A DNA stretch of 47,345 nt from assembly GCF_014699075.1 (NCBI RefSeq), contig NZ_JACXAB010000031.1, positions 1 through 47,345 on the forward strand. The letters are read 5' to 3'. Numbering within the stretch: the stretch's first letter is position 1; the number at the start of each line of letters is the position of its first letter. The notes below the pieces were generated by a model. The model was given only the letters and a program-made list of their open reading frames with translations. It was not told the origin of the DNA and did not search any database. The position numbers were made by a program, and so were the translations under genes. Below are positions 33,918 to 42,276 of this stretch, one piece after another. The DNA comes from Microvirga sp. GTDB taxonomy: Bacteria > Pseudomonadota > Alphaproteobacteria > Rhizobiales > Beijerinckiaceae.

Positions 33918-35087
33918 TTGCCTCCTCCAGCCCGTCAATCCGCCTCCGTTGGCGCCGTGCGCCGCTCCTTCGCCCCTTGGGCGAATCCCGATGCCAAGCC
34001 GCTCATCCGCTTCGAGAACGTCACGAAACGTTTCGGCGATTCCACAGCGGTCGATCATCTCTCCCTGAACATCTTCGAAGGCGAGTTCTTCTGCCTGCTC
34101 GGCCCCTCCGGCTGCGGCAAGACCACCTTGATGCGCATGCTCGCCGGCTTCGAGACGCCGACCGAGGGCACGATCACCTTAGGCGACCAGAACCTGGCGG
34201 GCGTGCCGCCCTATCGTCGGCCGGTGAACATGATGTTCCAGTCCTATGCGCTCTTTCCGCATATGAGCGTGGAGAAGAACATCGCCTTCGGGCTCAAGCA
34301 GGATGGGATGCCCAAAGACCAGATCGCGGACCGGGTCGGCGAGATGCTGCGCCTCGTGCAGCTCGAGAAGCTCGCCCGCCGCTATCCGAGCCAGCTCTCT
34401 GGCGGCCAGCGCCAGCGCGTGGCGCTCGCCCGTGCGCTTGCCAAGAAGCCCAAGGTGCTGCTCCTCGACGAGCCGCTCGGCGCCCTCGACAAGAAGCTGC
34501 GCGAGGAGACCCAGTTCGAGCTGATGGACATCCAGCATGATCTCCACATGACCTTCGTGGTCGTCACTCACGACCAGGAAGAGGCCATGACCATGGCCGA
34601 CCGGATCGCCGTCATGGATCACGGCCGGATCGTGCAGGTCGCCACGCCCGGTGAGATTTACGAGCAGCCCAAGACCCGATTCATCGCCGAGTTCGTCGGC
34701 GATGTGAACATCATCGAAGGCCATGTGCAGGGCCAGGAAAACGGCCTCTGGCGGGTGAAGACATCGTCCGCCGAAGTACCGCTCACCATCGACGATCCGG
34801 ACGAGGTGCTGCATTCCGGTCAGGCTGTGGCGATTGCCGTGCGCCCGGAAAAGATGGTGATCCAGCGCGACCCGCCGGGGCAGGGCGCCATCAACGTGCT
34901 CACCGGCGAAGTGTGGGACATCGGCTATCTCGGCGACTGGACCGTTTACCGTGTCAAGCTCGCCACCGGCGAGATCCTGCGCGTCACCCGCGCCAATGCC
35001 TCCCGCTTCGTCCAAAGCCCCATCGAGTGGGACGAGCAGGTCTATGTCACCTTCGCGCCGGATGCGGCGGTGATCCTGGCGGAATAG
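33918..35087 (+). CDS. potG: Polyamine-type ABC transporter ATP-binding protein
   Basis: About 389 residues. The ABC ATPase of the PotA/PotG family powers uptake of putrescine or spermidine. Walker A GPSGCGKTT, signature LSGGQRQRVALARAL, Walker B VLLLDEP, and the switch histidine in VVVTHDQEEAMTMAD are intact; a C-terminal TOBE domain (about 290-380) follows. AFAPW-like PFIRFENV starts are typical of PotG; here the equivalent is SFAPWANPDAKPLIRFENV. The start is uncertain: the frame offers only TTG 33918 (AGGTGAAG upstream) or GTG 33957. First of three genes in an operon with two permeases; no periplasmic binding protein lies next to it. Confidence 0.88.
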   Translation: MPPPARQSASVGAVRRSFAPWANPDAKPLIRFENVTKRFGDSTAVDHLSLNIFEGEFFCLLGPSGCGKTTLMRMLAGFETPTEGTITLGDQNLAGVPPYRRPVNMMFQSYALFPHMSVEKNIAFGLKQDGMPKDQIADRVGEMLRLVQLEKLARRYPSQLSGGQRQRVALARALAKKPKVLLLDEPLGALDKKLREETQFELMDIQHDLHMTFVVVTHDQEEAMTMADRIAVMDHGRIVQVATPGEIYEQPKTRFIAEFVGDVNIIEGHVQGQENGLWRVKTSSAEVPLTIDDPDEVLHSGQAVAIAVRPEKMVIQRDPPGQGAINVLTGEVWDIGYLGDWTVYRVKLATGEILRVTRANASRFVQSPIEWDEQVYVTFAPDAAVILAE

Positions 35088-35089
35088 CC

Positions 35090-35995
35090 ATGATGGAACG
35101 CACCCTCATGCGGCGCCTCACCGCAGGTCTCGTGCCTGCCGTGCCTTATCTCTGGCTCGGCGTGCTCTTCCTCGTGCCGTTCCTCATCGTCCTCAAGATC
35201 AGCCTGTCGGACCCGGCAGTGGCCCAGCCGCCCTACAAGCCCGTCTTCGAGTGGAGCGACATCGCCGGTTTCTTCGGCGCACTGGACTTCGAGAATTTCA
35301 TCCTGCTGGTCGAGGACGATCTCTATTTCCGCGCGACGCTCTCGTCGGTGCGCATCGCCGCCGTGTCCACATTGCTGCTGCTGCTCGTGGGCTTTCCCAT
35401 CGCCTATGGCATGGCGCGCGCGCCGGAGCGCTACCGGGCACTGCTGGTCGCGGCGATCATCCTGCCGTTCTGGACGAGTTTCCTGATCCGCATCTATGCC
35501 TGGGTGGCGATCCTCAAGCCCGAAGGGCTGCTCACGCAGGTGCTCATGGCAGTTGGCCTGATTTCGGAGCCTCTCGACATCCTCAACACCGAGACGGCGG
35601 TCTATATCGGCATCGTCTATGCCTACCTCCCGTTCATGGTGCTGCCGCTCTACGCGACGCTGGAGAAGATGGACGACACGCTGCTCGAGGCGGCGCTCGA
35701 TCTCGGCTCAACGCCCTGGCGCTCGTTCTGGACCATCACAGTGCCGCTCGCCATGCCGGGCATCATTGCAGGCTCACTCCTGTGCTTCATCCCGGCGGTG
35801 GGCGAGTTCGTGATCCCGGATCTGCTCGGCGGCTCCGAGACCCTGATGATCGGACGCCAGCTTTGGAGCGAGTTCTTCTCGAACCGCGACTGGCCGCTCG
35901 CCTCCGCGGTCGCTATCCTGCTGCTCATCATTCTCGTCGTGCCCATCGTAATCTACCGCGATGTCGAGGCCCGGCGCGTGGAGGCGCGGCCATGA
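35090..35995 (+). CDS. potH: Polyamine-type ABC transporter permease (PotB/PotH)
   Basis: A 301-residue inner-membrane permease with six TM segments. It has the family N-terminus (YLWLGVLFLVPFLIVLKISLSD) and the EAA coupling motif LEAALDLGSTPWRSFWTITVPLAMPGI. The ATG at 35090 is 2 bases after the ATPase stop (an in-frame ATG follows at 35093). The stop overlaps the next permease by 4 bases (ATGA), so both permeases should be made in equal amounts. Confidence 0.9.
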   Translation: MMERTLMRRLTAGLVPAVPYLWLGVLFLVPFLIVLKISLSDPAVAQPPYKPVFEWSDIAGFFGALDFENFILLVEDDLYFRATLSSVRIAAVSTLLLLLVGFPIAYGMARAPERYRALLVAAIILPFWTSFLIRIYAWVAILKPEGLLTQVLMAVGLISEPLDILNTETAVYIGIVYAYLPFMVLPLYATLEKMDDTLLEAALDLGSTPWRSFWTITVPLAMPGIIAGSLLCFIPAVGEFVIPDLLGGSETLMIGRQLWSEFFSNRDWPLASAVAILLLIILVVPIVIYRDVEARRVEARP

Positions 35996-36795
35996 ACCGG
36001 CGTCTGAGCGCCTTCAACGTCACCTCGCTGGTGATCGGCTTCGCGTTCCTGTACCTGCCGATCCTGCTGCTGGTGCTCTATTCCTTCAACGCCTCGCGGC
36101 TCGTCACCGTGTGGGGCGGTTTCTCCACCCAATGGTACGGCGCGCTGTTCCGCAATGAGGCGCTCATGGAAGCAGCCTGGGTGACGCTGCGTGTTGCGTT
36201 CCTGTCCGCAACGCTGGCAACCGTTCTCGGCACGCTTGCAGCGCTCGCGCTCACGCGCTACGGGCGCTTTCCCGGACGGACGCTGTTCACCGGCATGGTC
36301 TATGCACCCATGGTCATGCCGGAGGTCATCACCGGTCTGTCCCTGCTGCTGTTCTTCGTGGCTGTCGATTTCGACCGGGGTTTCTGGACCATTACGCTGG
36401 CTCACACCACGCTCACCATGTGCTTCGTGACCGTGGTGGTGCAGTCGCGCCTCATGACCTTTGATCGTTCACTGGAAGAAGCCGCGATGGATCTCGGTGC
36501 GCCGCCCCTGCGCACGTTCTTTTCGGTGACGCTGCCGCTGATTGCGCCCTCCATCGTGGCGGGCTTCCTGCTCGCCTTCACCCTGTCGATGGACGATCTG
36601 GTGATCGCGAGCTTCAACGCGGGTCCTGGCGCCACCACACTGCCGATCAAGATTTACAGCGCGGTGCGGCTCGGGCTCTCGCCGGAGGTCAATGCGGCCT
36701 CAGCCATCCTGATCGGGATCGTGACTCTCGGGGTGATCTCGGCAACCTTATTGAGCAAGCGCTCGATCTTAAGCTCGCGCCGCAACGCTCATTGA
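35992..36795 (+). CDS. potI: Polyamine-type ABC transporter permease (PotC/PotI)
   Basis: A 267-residue second permease of the transporter with six TM segments and the coupling motif LEEAAMDLGAPPLRTFFSVTLPL. GGAGG lies 6-7 bases before the ATG. Conserved PMVMPEVITGLSLLLFFV and SMDDLVIASFNAGPG match PotC/PotI. It overlaps the convergent AsmA-family gene by 7 bases at its 3' end. There is no periplasmic substrate-binding protein gene on either side, so this transporter must use one encoded elsewhere in the genome. Confidence 0.9.
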   Translation: MNRRLSAFNVTSLVIGFAFLYLPILLLVLYSFNASRLVTVWGGFSTQWYGALFRNEALMEAAWVTLRVAFLSATLATVLGTLAALALTRYGRFPGRTLFTGMVYAPMVMPEVITGLSLLLFFVAVDFDRGFWTITLAHTTLTMCFVTVVVQSRLMTFDRSLEEAAMDLGAPPLRTFFSVTLPLIAPSIVAGFLLAFTLSMDDLVIASFNAGPGATTLPIKIYSAVRLGLSPEVNAASAILIGIVTLGVISATLLSKRSILSSRRNAH

Positions 36796-38600
36796 GCCGT
36801 GGCCTGCGGGCCTTGCTCGCCGGCCGGCACGCGCTGCGACGGGAAGAGCGGCTTTGCCGCCCCCGACCGCTCGATGAGCGAGCGCACCTGGGGGCTGACG
36901 GTGACATTGTCCCAATCGCCTGTGACGTCGAAGGCAAGGGCAGGGGATTGCCCCGCCGGTGCAGTGACCGACGCGATGCCTGCCGTGACCTGAAGCGTGC
37001 GATCCACCATCAGCACCTGCCCGCGAAGCTGGGCCTGCACGGACGGGCCTTTCAGCTTGCCCTCGACGATCTCGCCGATGCCGTCCTGCATCACGACCTG
37101 CGCTTCGGCCTTGGCGAAAGGCGTACGGCCGCCCTTCCAGTTCAGGGATGCGAGAAGAGGACGCTTTTCCACGCGGCGAAGGGCGTCTTCGAGATTGATC
37201 CCCAACAGTTCACCGTCCGTCAGCTCGATCGAGGAGCGGCCCGCCGCCTGACGGATCACGTCGGCCGGGTTGCGGCCCTGTCCATCGAAGCTGAACTGCC
37301 CCTGGGCACGGCCCGTGATCCAGCGTGGCTCGCCGGCAGCCGCCAGGAAGGGGGCGATCTGCACCCCTGAAAAGGTCCCCTGGCTCTTGAAGTCGACGAG
37401 GCCGTTCTGGGCTGCCAGCGACAACCGCCCCTTCAAGGTGCCGTCATAGAAGGCAGCCCGCCCGATGGAGGCCTCGATGCGGCCGGGCTGGATGAGCACG
37501 CTGGCGGCCATATCGTCGAGGCTCAGGCGCCCAAGGCTGGCAGTCGAAGCCGAAAGGCGAAGGTCAAGGTCGGAGCCCGTCGCTCCGGCCAGGTTGATCG
37601 CTTCCTCGCTCCACGCGCCTGAGGAGGTGCGTGTCTGGTTGAACGGGGCGAAAAGGTCGGACAGGTTGAGCGTAACTGCCGCCAGGGTGCCGGCGATGAC
37701 CGGCCGTTCCGTATCGAACCGGACGCCCAAGGTGCCCTCCAGCTTGTCGGAGCCCAGGGTGATGGCGACTGCAGGCCAGGACAGGCGGCGGCGGTCCAAG
37801 GAGAAGTCGCCGCTGATCGAGAGAGCCCGCAGCAGGGATCCGAAGGGAAGATCCATTCCGCTCCAGCGGGTGAAGTCACGCACCGAAGCGGTCTTGATGG
37901 TGCTTTCCCCCGTGATGCGTGGCCCATCCCCGAGATGCGCTTCCCCCTCGGCGGTGAGGCGGGCGCTGGGTGCGGACAGGGTCAGGGAGAACGGGCTAAT
38001 CTTGTTGGCCGCAAGCAGGTCCGGGAAGACCGAGGCTTGCTCCAGGGAAACCACTTCGTCGCGCCATTGAGCGGACCCTGACAGCGTCATGGGTTCGGAC
38101 GGGTCCACCCACCGGACGATGGCATTGAGCCCGTCAAGATTGCTGTCCTTCAGGTCGGTCCAGCGCACCGAGGATTTCGTCAACACCAGCCGGCGGGCAT
38201 GGGTTTCGGTCGCGCGGTCCTTGAAGATCTCCGTCCATTTGACGGCCTGGAGCTTCTGGGCCGAGGCGGTGATGCGGGTTTCCGTCAGGTCGAAGTCGGA
38301 CAGGTCGATCCGGCCGAAGAGCAGCGGCAGGATGCGCAACTCGCCCCTCAGGGTGCCGCCTTCCGCCTTGAGAGCCCCGTCCGGAAACTCAAGCACCACA
38401 TTCTCGAACTTGACCCGTGGGATGGGCAGCACCGCGAAGGTGCTCCGGCCCCTGACCGTCAGGTCGAGGCCATAGCGGCTTCTCACATGCTCCTTCAACT
38501 CCGCCGACAGGCCGCCTCCCGGCAATGTCCAGGGGGAGGCCGCCGTCCCGAGAACGGCAAGCGAAATCAAGGCGATGAGAAAGACAACGCGGCGGGACAT
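36789..38600 (-). CDS. AsmA-family envelope protein
   Basis: A 603-residue protein anchored by an N-terminal hydrophobic segment (VVFLIALISLAVLGTAASPW), with a long periplasmic part made of repeated beta-strands, as in AsmA/TamB/YhdP proteins that bridge the envelope and are linked to phospholipid transport. The N-terminal AsmA region (RSTFAVLPIPRVKFENVVLEF) and the C-terminal AsmA_2-like region (QGRNPADVIRQAAGRSSIELTDGELLGINLEDALR) are clear. It is convergent with potI and its stop lies inside potI's last codons. No gene partner is adjacent. Confidence 0.88.
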   Translation of the reverse strand: MSRRVVFLIALISLAVLGTAASPWTLPGGGLSAELKEHVRSRYGLDLTVRGRSTFAVLPIPRVKFENVVLEFPDGALKAEGGTLRGELRILPLLFGRIDLSDFDLTETRITASAQKLQAVKWTEIFKDRATETHARRLVLTKSSVRWTDLKDSNLDGLNAIVRWVDPSEPMTLSGSAQWRDEVVSLEQASVFPDLLAANKISPFSLTLSAPSARLTAEGEAHLGDGPRITGESTIKTASVRDFTRWSGMDLPFGSLLRALSISGDFSLDRRRLSWPAVAITLGSDKLEGTLGVRFDTERPVIAGTLAAVTLNLSDLFAPFNQTRTSSGAWSEEAINLAGATGSDLDLRLSASTASLGRLSLDDMAASVLIQPGRIEASIGRAAFYDGTLKGRLSLAAQNGLVDFKSQGTFSGVQIAPFLAAAGEPRWITGRAQGQFSFDGQGRNPADVIRQAAGRSSIELTDGELLGINLEDALRRVEKRPLLASLNWKGGRTPFAKAEAQVVMQDGIGEIVEGKLKGPSVQAQLRGQVLMVDRTLQVTAGIASVTAPAGQSPALAFDVTGDWDNVTVSPQVRSLIERSGAAKPLFPSQRVPAGEQGPQATAQ

Positions 38601-38799
38601 GGAATGAGTGTTGTAAACCTTGAGCGCTGCCTCGCAAGCGGTGAAGAGGAGATGTCCTCAAGGCAGGGCCGAATTCATGAATCCTATCCATATATCCATA
38701 CGAAGGGATTGTCTAAATTGAGGCCAGGTTGCAGGGTGGCCGCCATTCGAACCGCGACACTTCGAACGGGCAGGCTCCTGCCCACAAGGAGAGGATTTG

Positions 38800-39537
38800 A
38801 TGGATAAGGTTTACAGCGATGCAAGCTCGGCGCTGGCTGGCCTGGTCAAGGATGGCATGACCATCATGGCCGGGGGGTTCGGCCTCTGCGGCATTCCGGA
38901 GGCGCTGATCGAGGCGATTCGTGATTCGGGAGCGAAGGGCCTGACCTTCATCTCCAACAATGCGGGCGTGGACGGGGTCGGCCTCGGCCGCCTTCTGGAA
39001 ACCCGCCAGATCCGCAAGATGATCAGTTCTTACGTGGGCGAGAACAAGCTCTTCGCCCAGCAGTACCTCTCCGGCGAGCTGGAGCTTGAGTTCAACCCGC
39101 AGGGCACGCTGGCCGAGCGCATCCGTGCCGGCGGCGCCGGCATCCCGGCCTTCTACACCAAGACCGGTGTGGGCACGCTGATTGCTGAGGGCAAGGAAGT
39201 GCGCGAGTTCAACGGCGAGAAATACGTCATGGAGACCGGGCTGTTCGCCGACATCTCCATCGTCCATGCCTGGAAGGGCGATACGGAAGGCAACCTCGTC
39301 TACCGGAAGACCGCCCGCAACTTCAACCCGATGATGGCCACCGCCTCGCGCATGACCATTGCCGAAGTCGAGCATCTGGTGCCGGCCGGCGAGATCGACC
39401 CGGATTGCATGCACACCCCGGGCATCTTCGTGAAGCGCATGGTGCATGTGCCGAACCCGGTCAAACACATCGAGCAACGCACGATCCGCAAGCGCACGGA
39501 CGCCGCCGTGCTGGCGGGAGCAGGGGAGGAAGTCTGA
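38800..39537 (+). CDS. scoA: 3-oxoacid CoA-transferase subunit A
   Basis: A 245-residue alpha subunit of succinyl-CoA:3-ketoacid (acetoacetate) CoA-transferase, which activates acetoacetate for use as carbon source. The N-terminal MTIMAGGFGLCGIPE, the SNNAG segment and FYTKTGVGTLIAEGKEVREFNGEKY match the SCOT alpha family. AAGGAGAGG is about 7 bases before ATG 38800. The stop TGA overlaps the start of the beta subunit by one base (TGATG), so the two are coupled. In this group it is linked to ketone-body and PHB metabolism; that role is inferred. Confidence 0.93.
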   Translation: MDKVYSDASSALAGLVKDGMTIMAGGFGLCGIPEALIEAIRDSGAKGLTFISNNAGVDGVGLGRLLETRQIRKMISSYVGENKLFAQQYLSGELELEFNPQGTLAERIRAGGAGIPAFYTKTGVGTLIAEGKEVREFNGEKYVMETGLFADISIVHAWKGDTEGNLVYRKTARNFNPMMATASRMTIAEVEHLVPAGEIDPDCMHTPGIFVKRMVHVPNPVKHIEQRTIRKRTDAAVLAGAGEEV

Positions 39538-40211
39538 TGCCTTGGACCCGTGAACAGATGGCCGCCCGCGCGGCCAAGGAGCTGCGCGACGGCTTCTACG
39601 TGAATCTCGGCATCGGCATCCCGACCCTCGTGTCCAACTTCATTCCGAAGGGCATGCGCGTTCAGCTCCAGTCGGAGAACGGCATGCTGGGCATGGGCCC
39701 GTTCCCCTTCGAGGGCGAGGAGGACGCAGACCTCATCAATGCCGGCAAGCAGACGATCACCGAGCTGCCGACCACGAGCTATTTCTCGTCCGCCGATTCC
39801 TTCGGCATGATCCGCGGCGGCCATATCGACCTGTCGATCCTCGGCGCCATGCAGGTGGCCCAGAATGGCGATCTCGCCAACTGGATGATCCCCGGCAAGA
39901 TGGTGAAGGGCATGGGCGGCGCCATGGACCTCGTGGCAGGCGTGAAACGCGTCGTCGTGGTCATGGAGCATGTGGCGAAGGCCAAGGACGGCTCTGAAGA
40001 TCCCAAGCTCCTGAAGGAGTGCAACCTGCCCCTGACCGGCACCGCCGTGGTCGATCTGGTGATCACCGATCTCGGCGTCTTCAGCATCGACAAGAAGGGC
40101 GGCTCCGGCATGACCCTGATCGAACTCGCCGACAGTGTGACGGTCGAGGAGATCAAGGCCAAGACGGCAGCGGACTTCAAAGTCGATTTGAACGGCAAGC
40201 AGGCTGCTTGA
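39537..40211 (+). CDS. scoB: 3-oxoacid CoA-transferase subunit B
   Basis: A 224-residue beta subunit of the CoA-transferase. The catalytic glutamate that forms the enzyme-CoA thioester is Glu47 in LQSENGMLGMGP, and GGHIDLSILGAMQV, GAMDLVAGVKRVVVVMEH and VVDLVITDLGVF are family blocks. The ATG at 39537 shares its A with the scoA stop. It is the last gene of the rightward run; an inverted repeat element begins 14 bases after the stop. Confidence 0.93.
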   Translation: MPWTREQMAARAAKELRDGFYVNLGIGIPTLVSNFIPKGMRVQLQSENGMLGMGPFPFEGEEDADLINAGKQTITELPTTSYFSSADSFGMIRGGHIDLSILGAMQVAQNGDLANWMIPGKMVKGMGGAMDLVAGVKRVVVVMEHVAKAKDGSEDPKLLKECNLPLTGTAVVDLVITDLGVFSIDKKGGSGMTLIELADSVTVEEIKAKTAADFKVDLNGKQAA

Positions 40212-40225
40212 CGCGCACCACGGAG

Positions 40226-40332
40226 CCTCATCCTGAGGAGCGAGCTTGCTCGCATCTCGAAGGGCGAGGCGTCTCCAGCGCACACTGGATCCTCCTTCAA
40301 GACGCCGCTCTCAGCGCCTCCTCAGGATGAGG
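40226..40332. repeat. Intergenic palindromic repeat with 15-bp perfect ends
   Basis: CCTCATCCTGAGGAG at 40226-40240 is the exact reverse complement of 40318-40332. The interior carries smaller inverted pieces, for example GCGAGC...GCTCGC around 40240-40252. This is a different family from the GTCATCCCGG element at 21044. It separates scoB from the convergent iron permease gene. Such CCTCATCCTGAGG units are known to be scattered in rhizobial genomes; a database comparison would show copy number. Confidence 0.7.
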
Positions 40333-40380
40333 ACAGAGACAGAATAGAATTCAAAAGCGGCTCTTACGGCTGCTTTTTCT

Positions 40381-42090
40381 TTATGAAACCGGTGTTTCCG
40401 CTGCTTTCGGCTGCGCCTCGGCGCTGCGCACCAGTTGGATGACCGGAACGAGCCCGACCAGCACGATGACCAACGCGGCCAGCGATCCATCCTCGAAGCG
40501 CCCGCGCGAGGCATAGTTGTAGACGAGCGTCGAGAGCGTTTCCGTGTTGAGGGGCCGCAGCAGCAGGGTTGCGGGCAGTTCCTTGATGCAGTCGACGAAG
40601 ATCAGCAGGGCGGCGCTTGCGAGCGCCGGCCGCATGAGCGGAATCTGGATCTTCCAGACCATCTCCCGCCGCGACGCTCCGAGCGTGCGCGCTGCATCCT
40701 CGAGACTCGGCGACACCCGGTCGAGGCCTGCCGAGAGGGAGCCCGTTGCAATCGACAGGAAGCGGATCACGTAGGCGATGATGATGCCGCCCGCGGCGCC
40801 CATGAGCAGGAGGCCGAGACGCTCGCCGGTCAGGTGGCGCCAGATCGTGCCGATCAGGTTGTCGAACCCCACCAGCGGCGTCATGAGGCCCAGCGCCAGG
40901 ACAGTGCCCGGCAGGGCATAGCCAAGTCCCGCCGCAAGGAGCGCTCCCTTGGTCAGGGAGTTCTTGGACAGGCGTGCGGCCGAGACCAGAAGGACGGCAA
41001 GGGCCAGCACCAGAAGGGTTGCGACCACGGAAAGGCCGATTGTCGTCATGAAGTGAGCGAGGAAGTCCGTGTCGAACTGCTCGACGAGGCCCCCGCGCAG
41101 CGTTTCTCGTAAGAGAAACCCCGTCGGCAGGATGAAGCCCAGAAGGACCGGCATTGCGCAGAGCAGGGACGCCGTCCAAGCGCGTCCACCTTTGAGCGTG
41201 ACGGGGTGCACCGTGCGATGGCGTTTCGGCGAGAGGGCATAGCGCCTGTCCCGCCGCCCGTAGCGTTCGATCAGGATCAGGCCGACGACGAAAGCCAGCA
41301 TGACGCAGGCGATCTGCGCCGCGCCCGCGAGGCTGCCCCGGTTGAGCCAGGTGTTGTACACGGACACCGTGAGGGTGCGCACGCCGAGATATTCGCTTGC
41401 GCCGATATCGTTGAGCGCTTCCAGCAGCGCCAGCGAAAGGCCGACGGCCAGCGCTGGGCGTGCAAGGGGAAGAGCGATGATGCGGAAGAGCTTGATGCGG
41501 CTCGCGCCCAAGGTGCGCGCCACCTCCAGCATGCTCGCGCTCTGCGTCAGGAACATCGCCCGCGCGGCGATGTAGATGTAGGGGTAGAGCACCGCGGACA
41601 TGACGAGGATGCAGCCGGGCAGCGAGCGGATTTCCGGAAACCAGTACTCGGACCGCGACCGCCAGCCCATGAAGTCGCGCAGGGCCATCTGCACGAGTCC
41701 TGCGGAATCGAAGATTTCCACATAGATGTAGGCCGTGATGTAGGTGGGCACGGCGAGCGGCAGCGGCAGGAGCCACACCAGGATATTGCGTCCGGGGAAG
41801 CGATGAGCCGTGACGAGCCAGGCCGTCGTGACGCCCATGGACCCTGCGACGAGGGCGACGCCGGCGAGCAGGGCGATCGTGTCGATCGTGCTCGCCGGCA
41901 GCACATTGGCGATGAGATGCGGCCAGATTTCCGCGTCGCCCTCGGCCGCGATGCCGAGGAGGGCGCCGACCGGCAGAAGCACGAGCAGACCGACAGCCGC
42001 CAGGGCGGCAGAGAGCCACCAGGGAATACGTTTTGCCTTCGTCTGGGACGAGAAGCCGATGGCTGTTTGGGTTCTTGCGATCACGGTCAA
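40381..42090 (-). CDS. fbpB: Fe(III) ABC transporter, fused double permease (FbpB/SfuB type)
   Basis: A 569-residue inner-membrane protein made of two permease halves fused in tandem, about 12 TM segments, as in SfuB/FbpB iron(III) importers. Each half has its EAA coupling motif: MLEVARTLGASRIKLFRIIALPLARPAL (about 185-212) and LEDAARTLGASRREMVWKIQIPLMRPAL (about 480-507). The start is TTG 42090 or GTG 42084; neither has a clear ribosome site. It lies downstream of the iron-binding protein gene, separated by 186 bases of repeat DNA. No ATPase subunit gene is nearby, so it must be elsewhere. Confidence 0.9.
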   Translation of the reverse strand: MTVIARTQTAIGFSSQTKAKRIPWWLSAALAAVGLLVLLPVGALLGIAAEGDAEIWPHLIANVLPASTIDTIALLAGVALVAGSMGVTTAWLVTAHRFPGRNILVWLLPLPLAVPTYITAYIYVEIFDSAGLVQMALRDFMGWRSRSEYWFPEIRSLPGCILVMSAVLYPYIYIAARAMFLTQSASMLEVARTLGASRIKLFRIIALPLARPALAVGLSLALLEALNDIGASEYLGVRTLTVSVYNTWLNRGSLAGAAQIACVMLAFVVGLILIERYGRRDRRYALSPKRHRTVHPVTLKGGRAWTASLLCAMPVLLGFILPTGFLLRETLRGGLVEQFDTDFLAHFMTTIGLSVVATLLVLALAVLLVSAARLSKNSLTKGALLAAGLGYALPGTVLALGLMTPLVGFDNLIGTIWRHLTGERLGLLLMGAAGGIIIAYVIRFLSIATGSLSAGLDRVSPSLEDAARTLGASRREMVWKIQIPLMRPALASAALLIFVDCIKELPATLLLRPLNTETLSTLVYNYASRGRFEDGSLAALVIVLVGLVPVIQLVRSAEAQPKAAETPVS

Positions 42091-42148
42091 ACGGAAACGG
42101 CGCCACCGTTGCCGGTAGCGCCTCTCTGAAAAGCAAGTGGGCGGCTTA

Positions 42149-42260
42149 GAGCATCGGCCCCAAAAGTGGAAGGCACTTTTGGGACCAAGCCGATGCTCAC
42201 TCCCTCAGAAGCGCATCGTACGGCGCGAAAAACCGGATCCACTTTTTCGCACGATGCGCT
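42149..42260. repeat. Two adjacent hairpin repeats between fbpA and fbpB
   Basis: Unit 1: GAGCATCGG at 42149-42157 with CCGATGCTC at 42190-42198, and inside it CCCAAAAGTG at 42159-42168 with CACTTTTGGG at 42174-42183. Unit 2: AGCGCATCGT at 42210-42219 with ACGATGCGCT at 42251-42260, and inside it GCGAAAAA at 42225-42232 with TTTTTCGC at 42243-42250. Both units have the same design: a GCATCG outer stem and a GAAAA/TTTTC inner stem. An AGAGCATCGG start is also seen at 47271. They could affect mRNA stability or attenuation between the two genes. Confidence 0.75.
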
Positions 42261-42276
42261 GGAGCCGCCCACTGTC

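Noticed and set aside
40364..42136. 590-codon second minus-strand frame over fbpB
   Set aside because: It has no membrane helices and is Arg/Pro/His-rich, whereas the other frame gives a complete fused permease with two EAA motifs.
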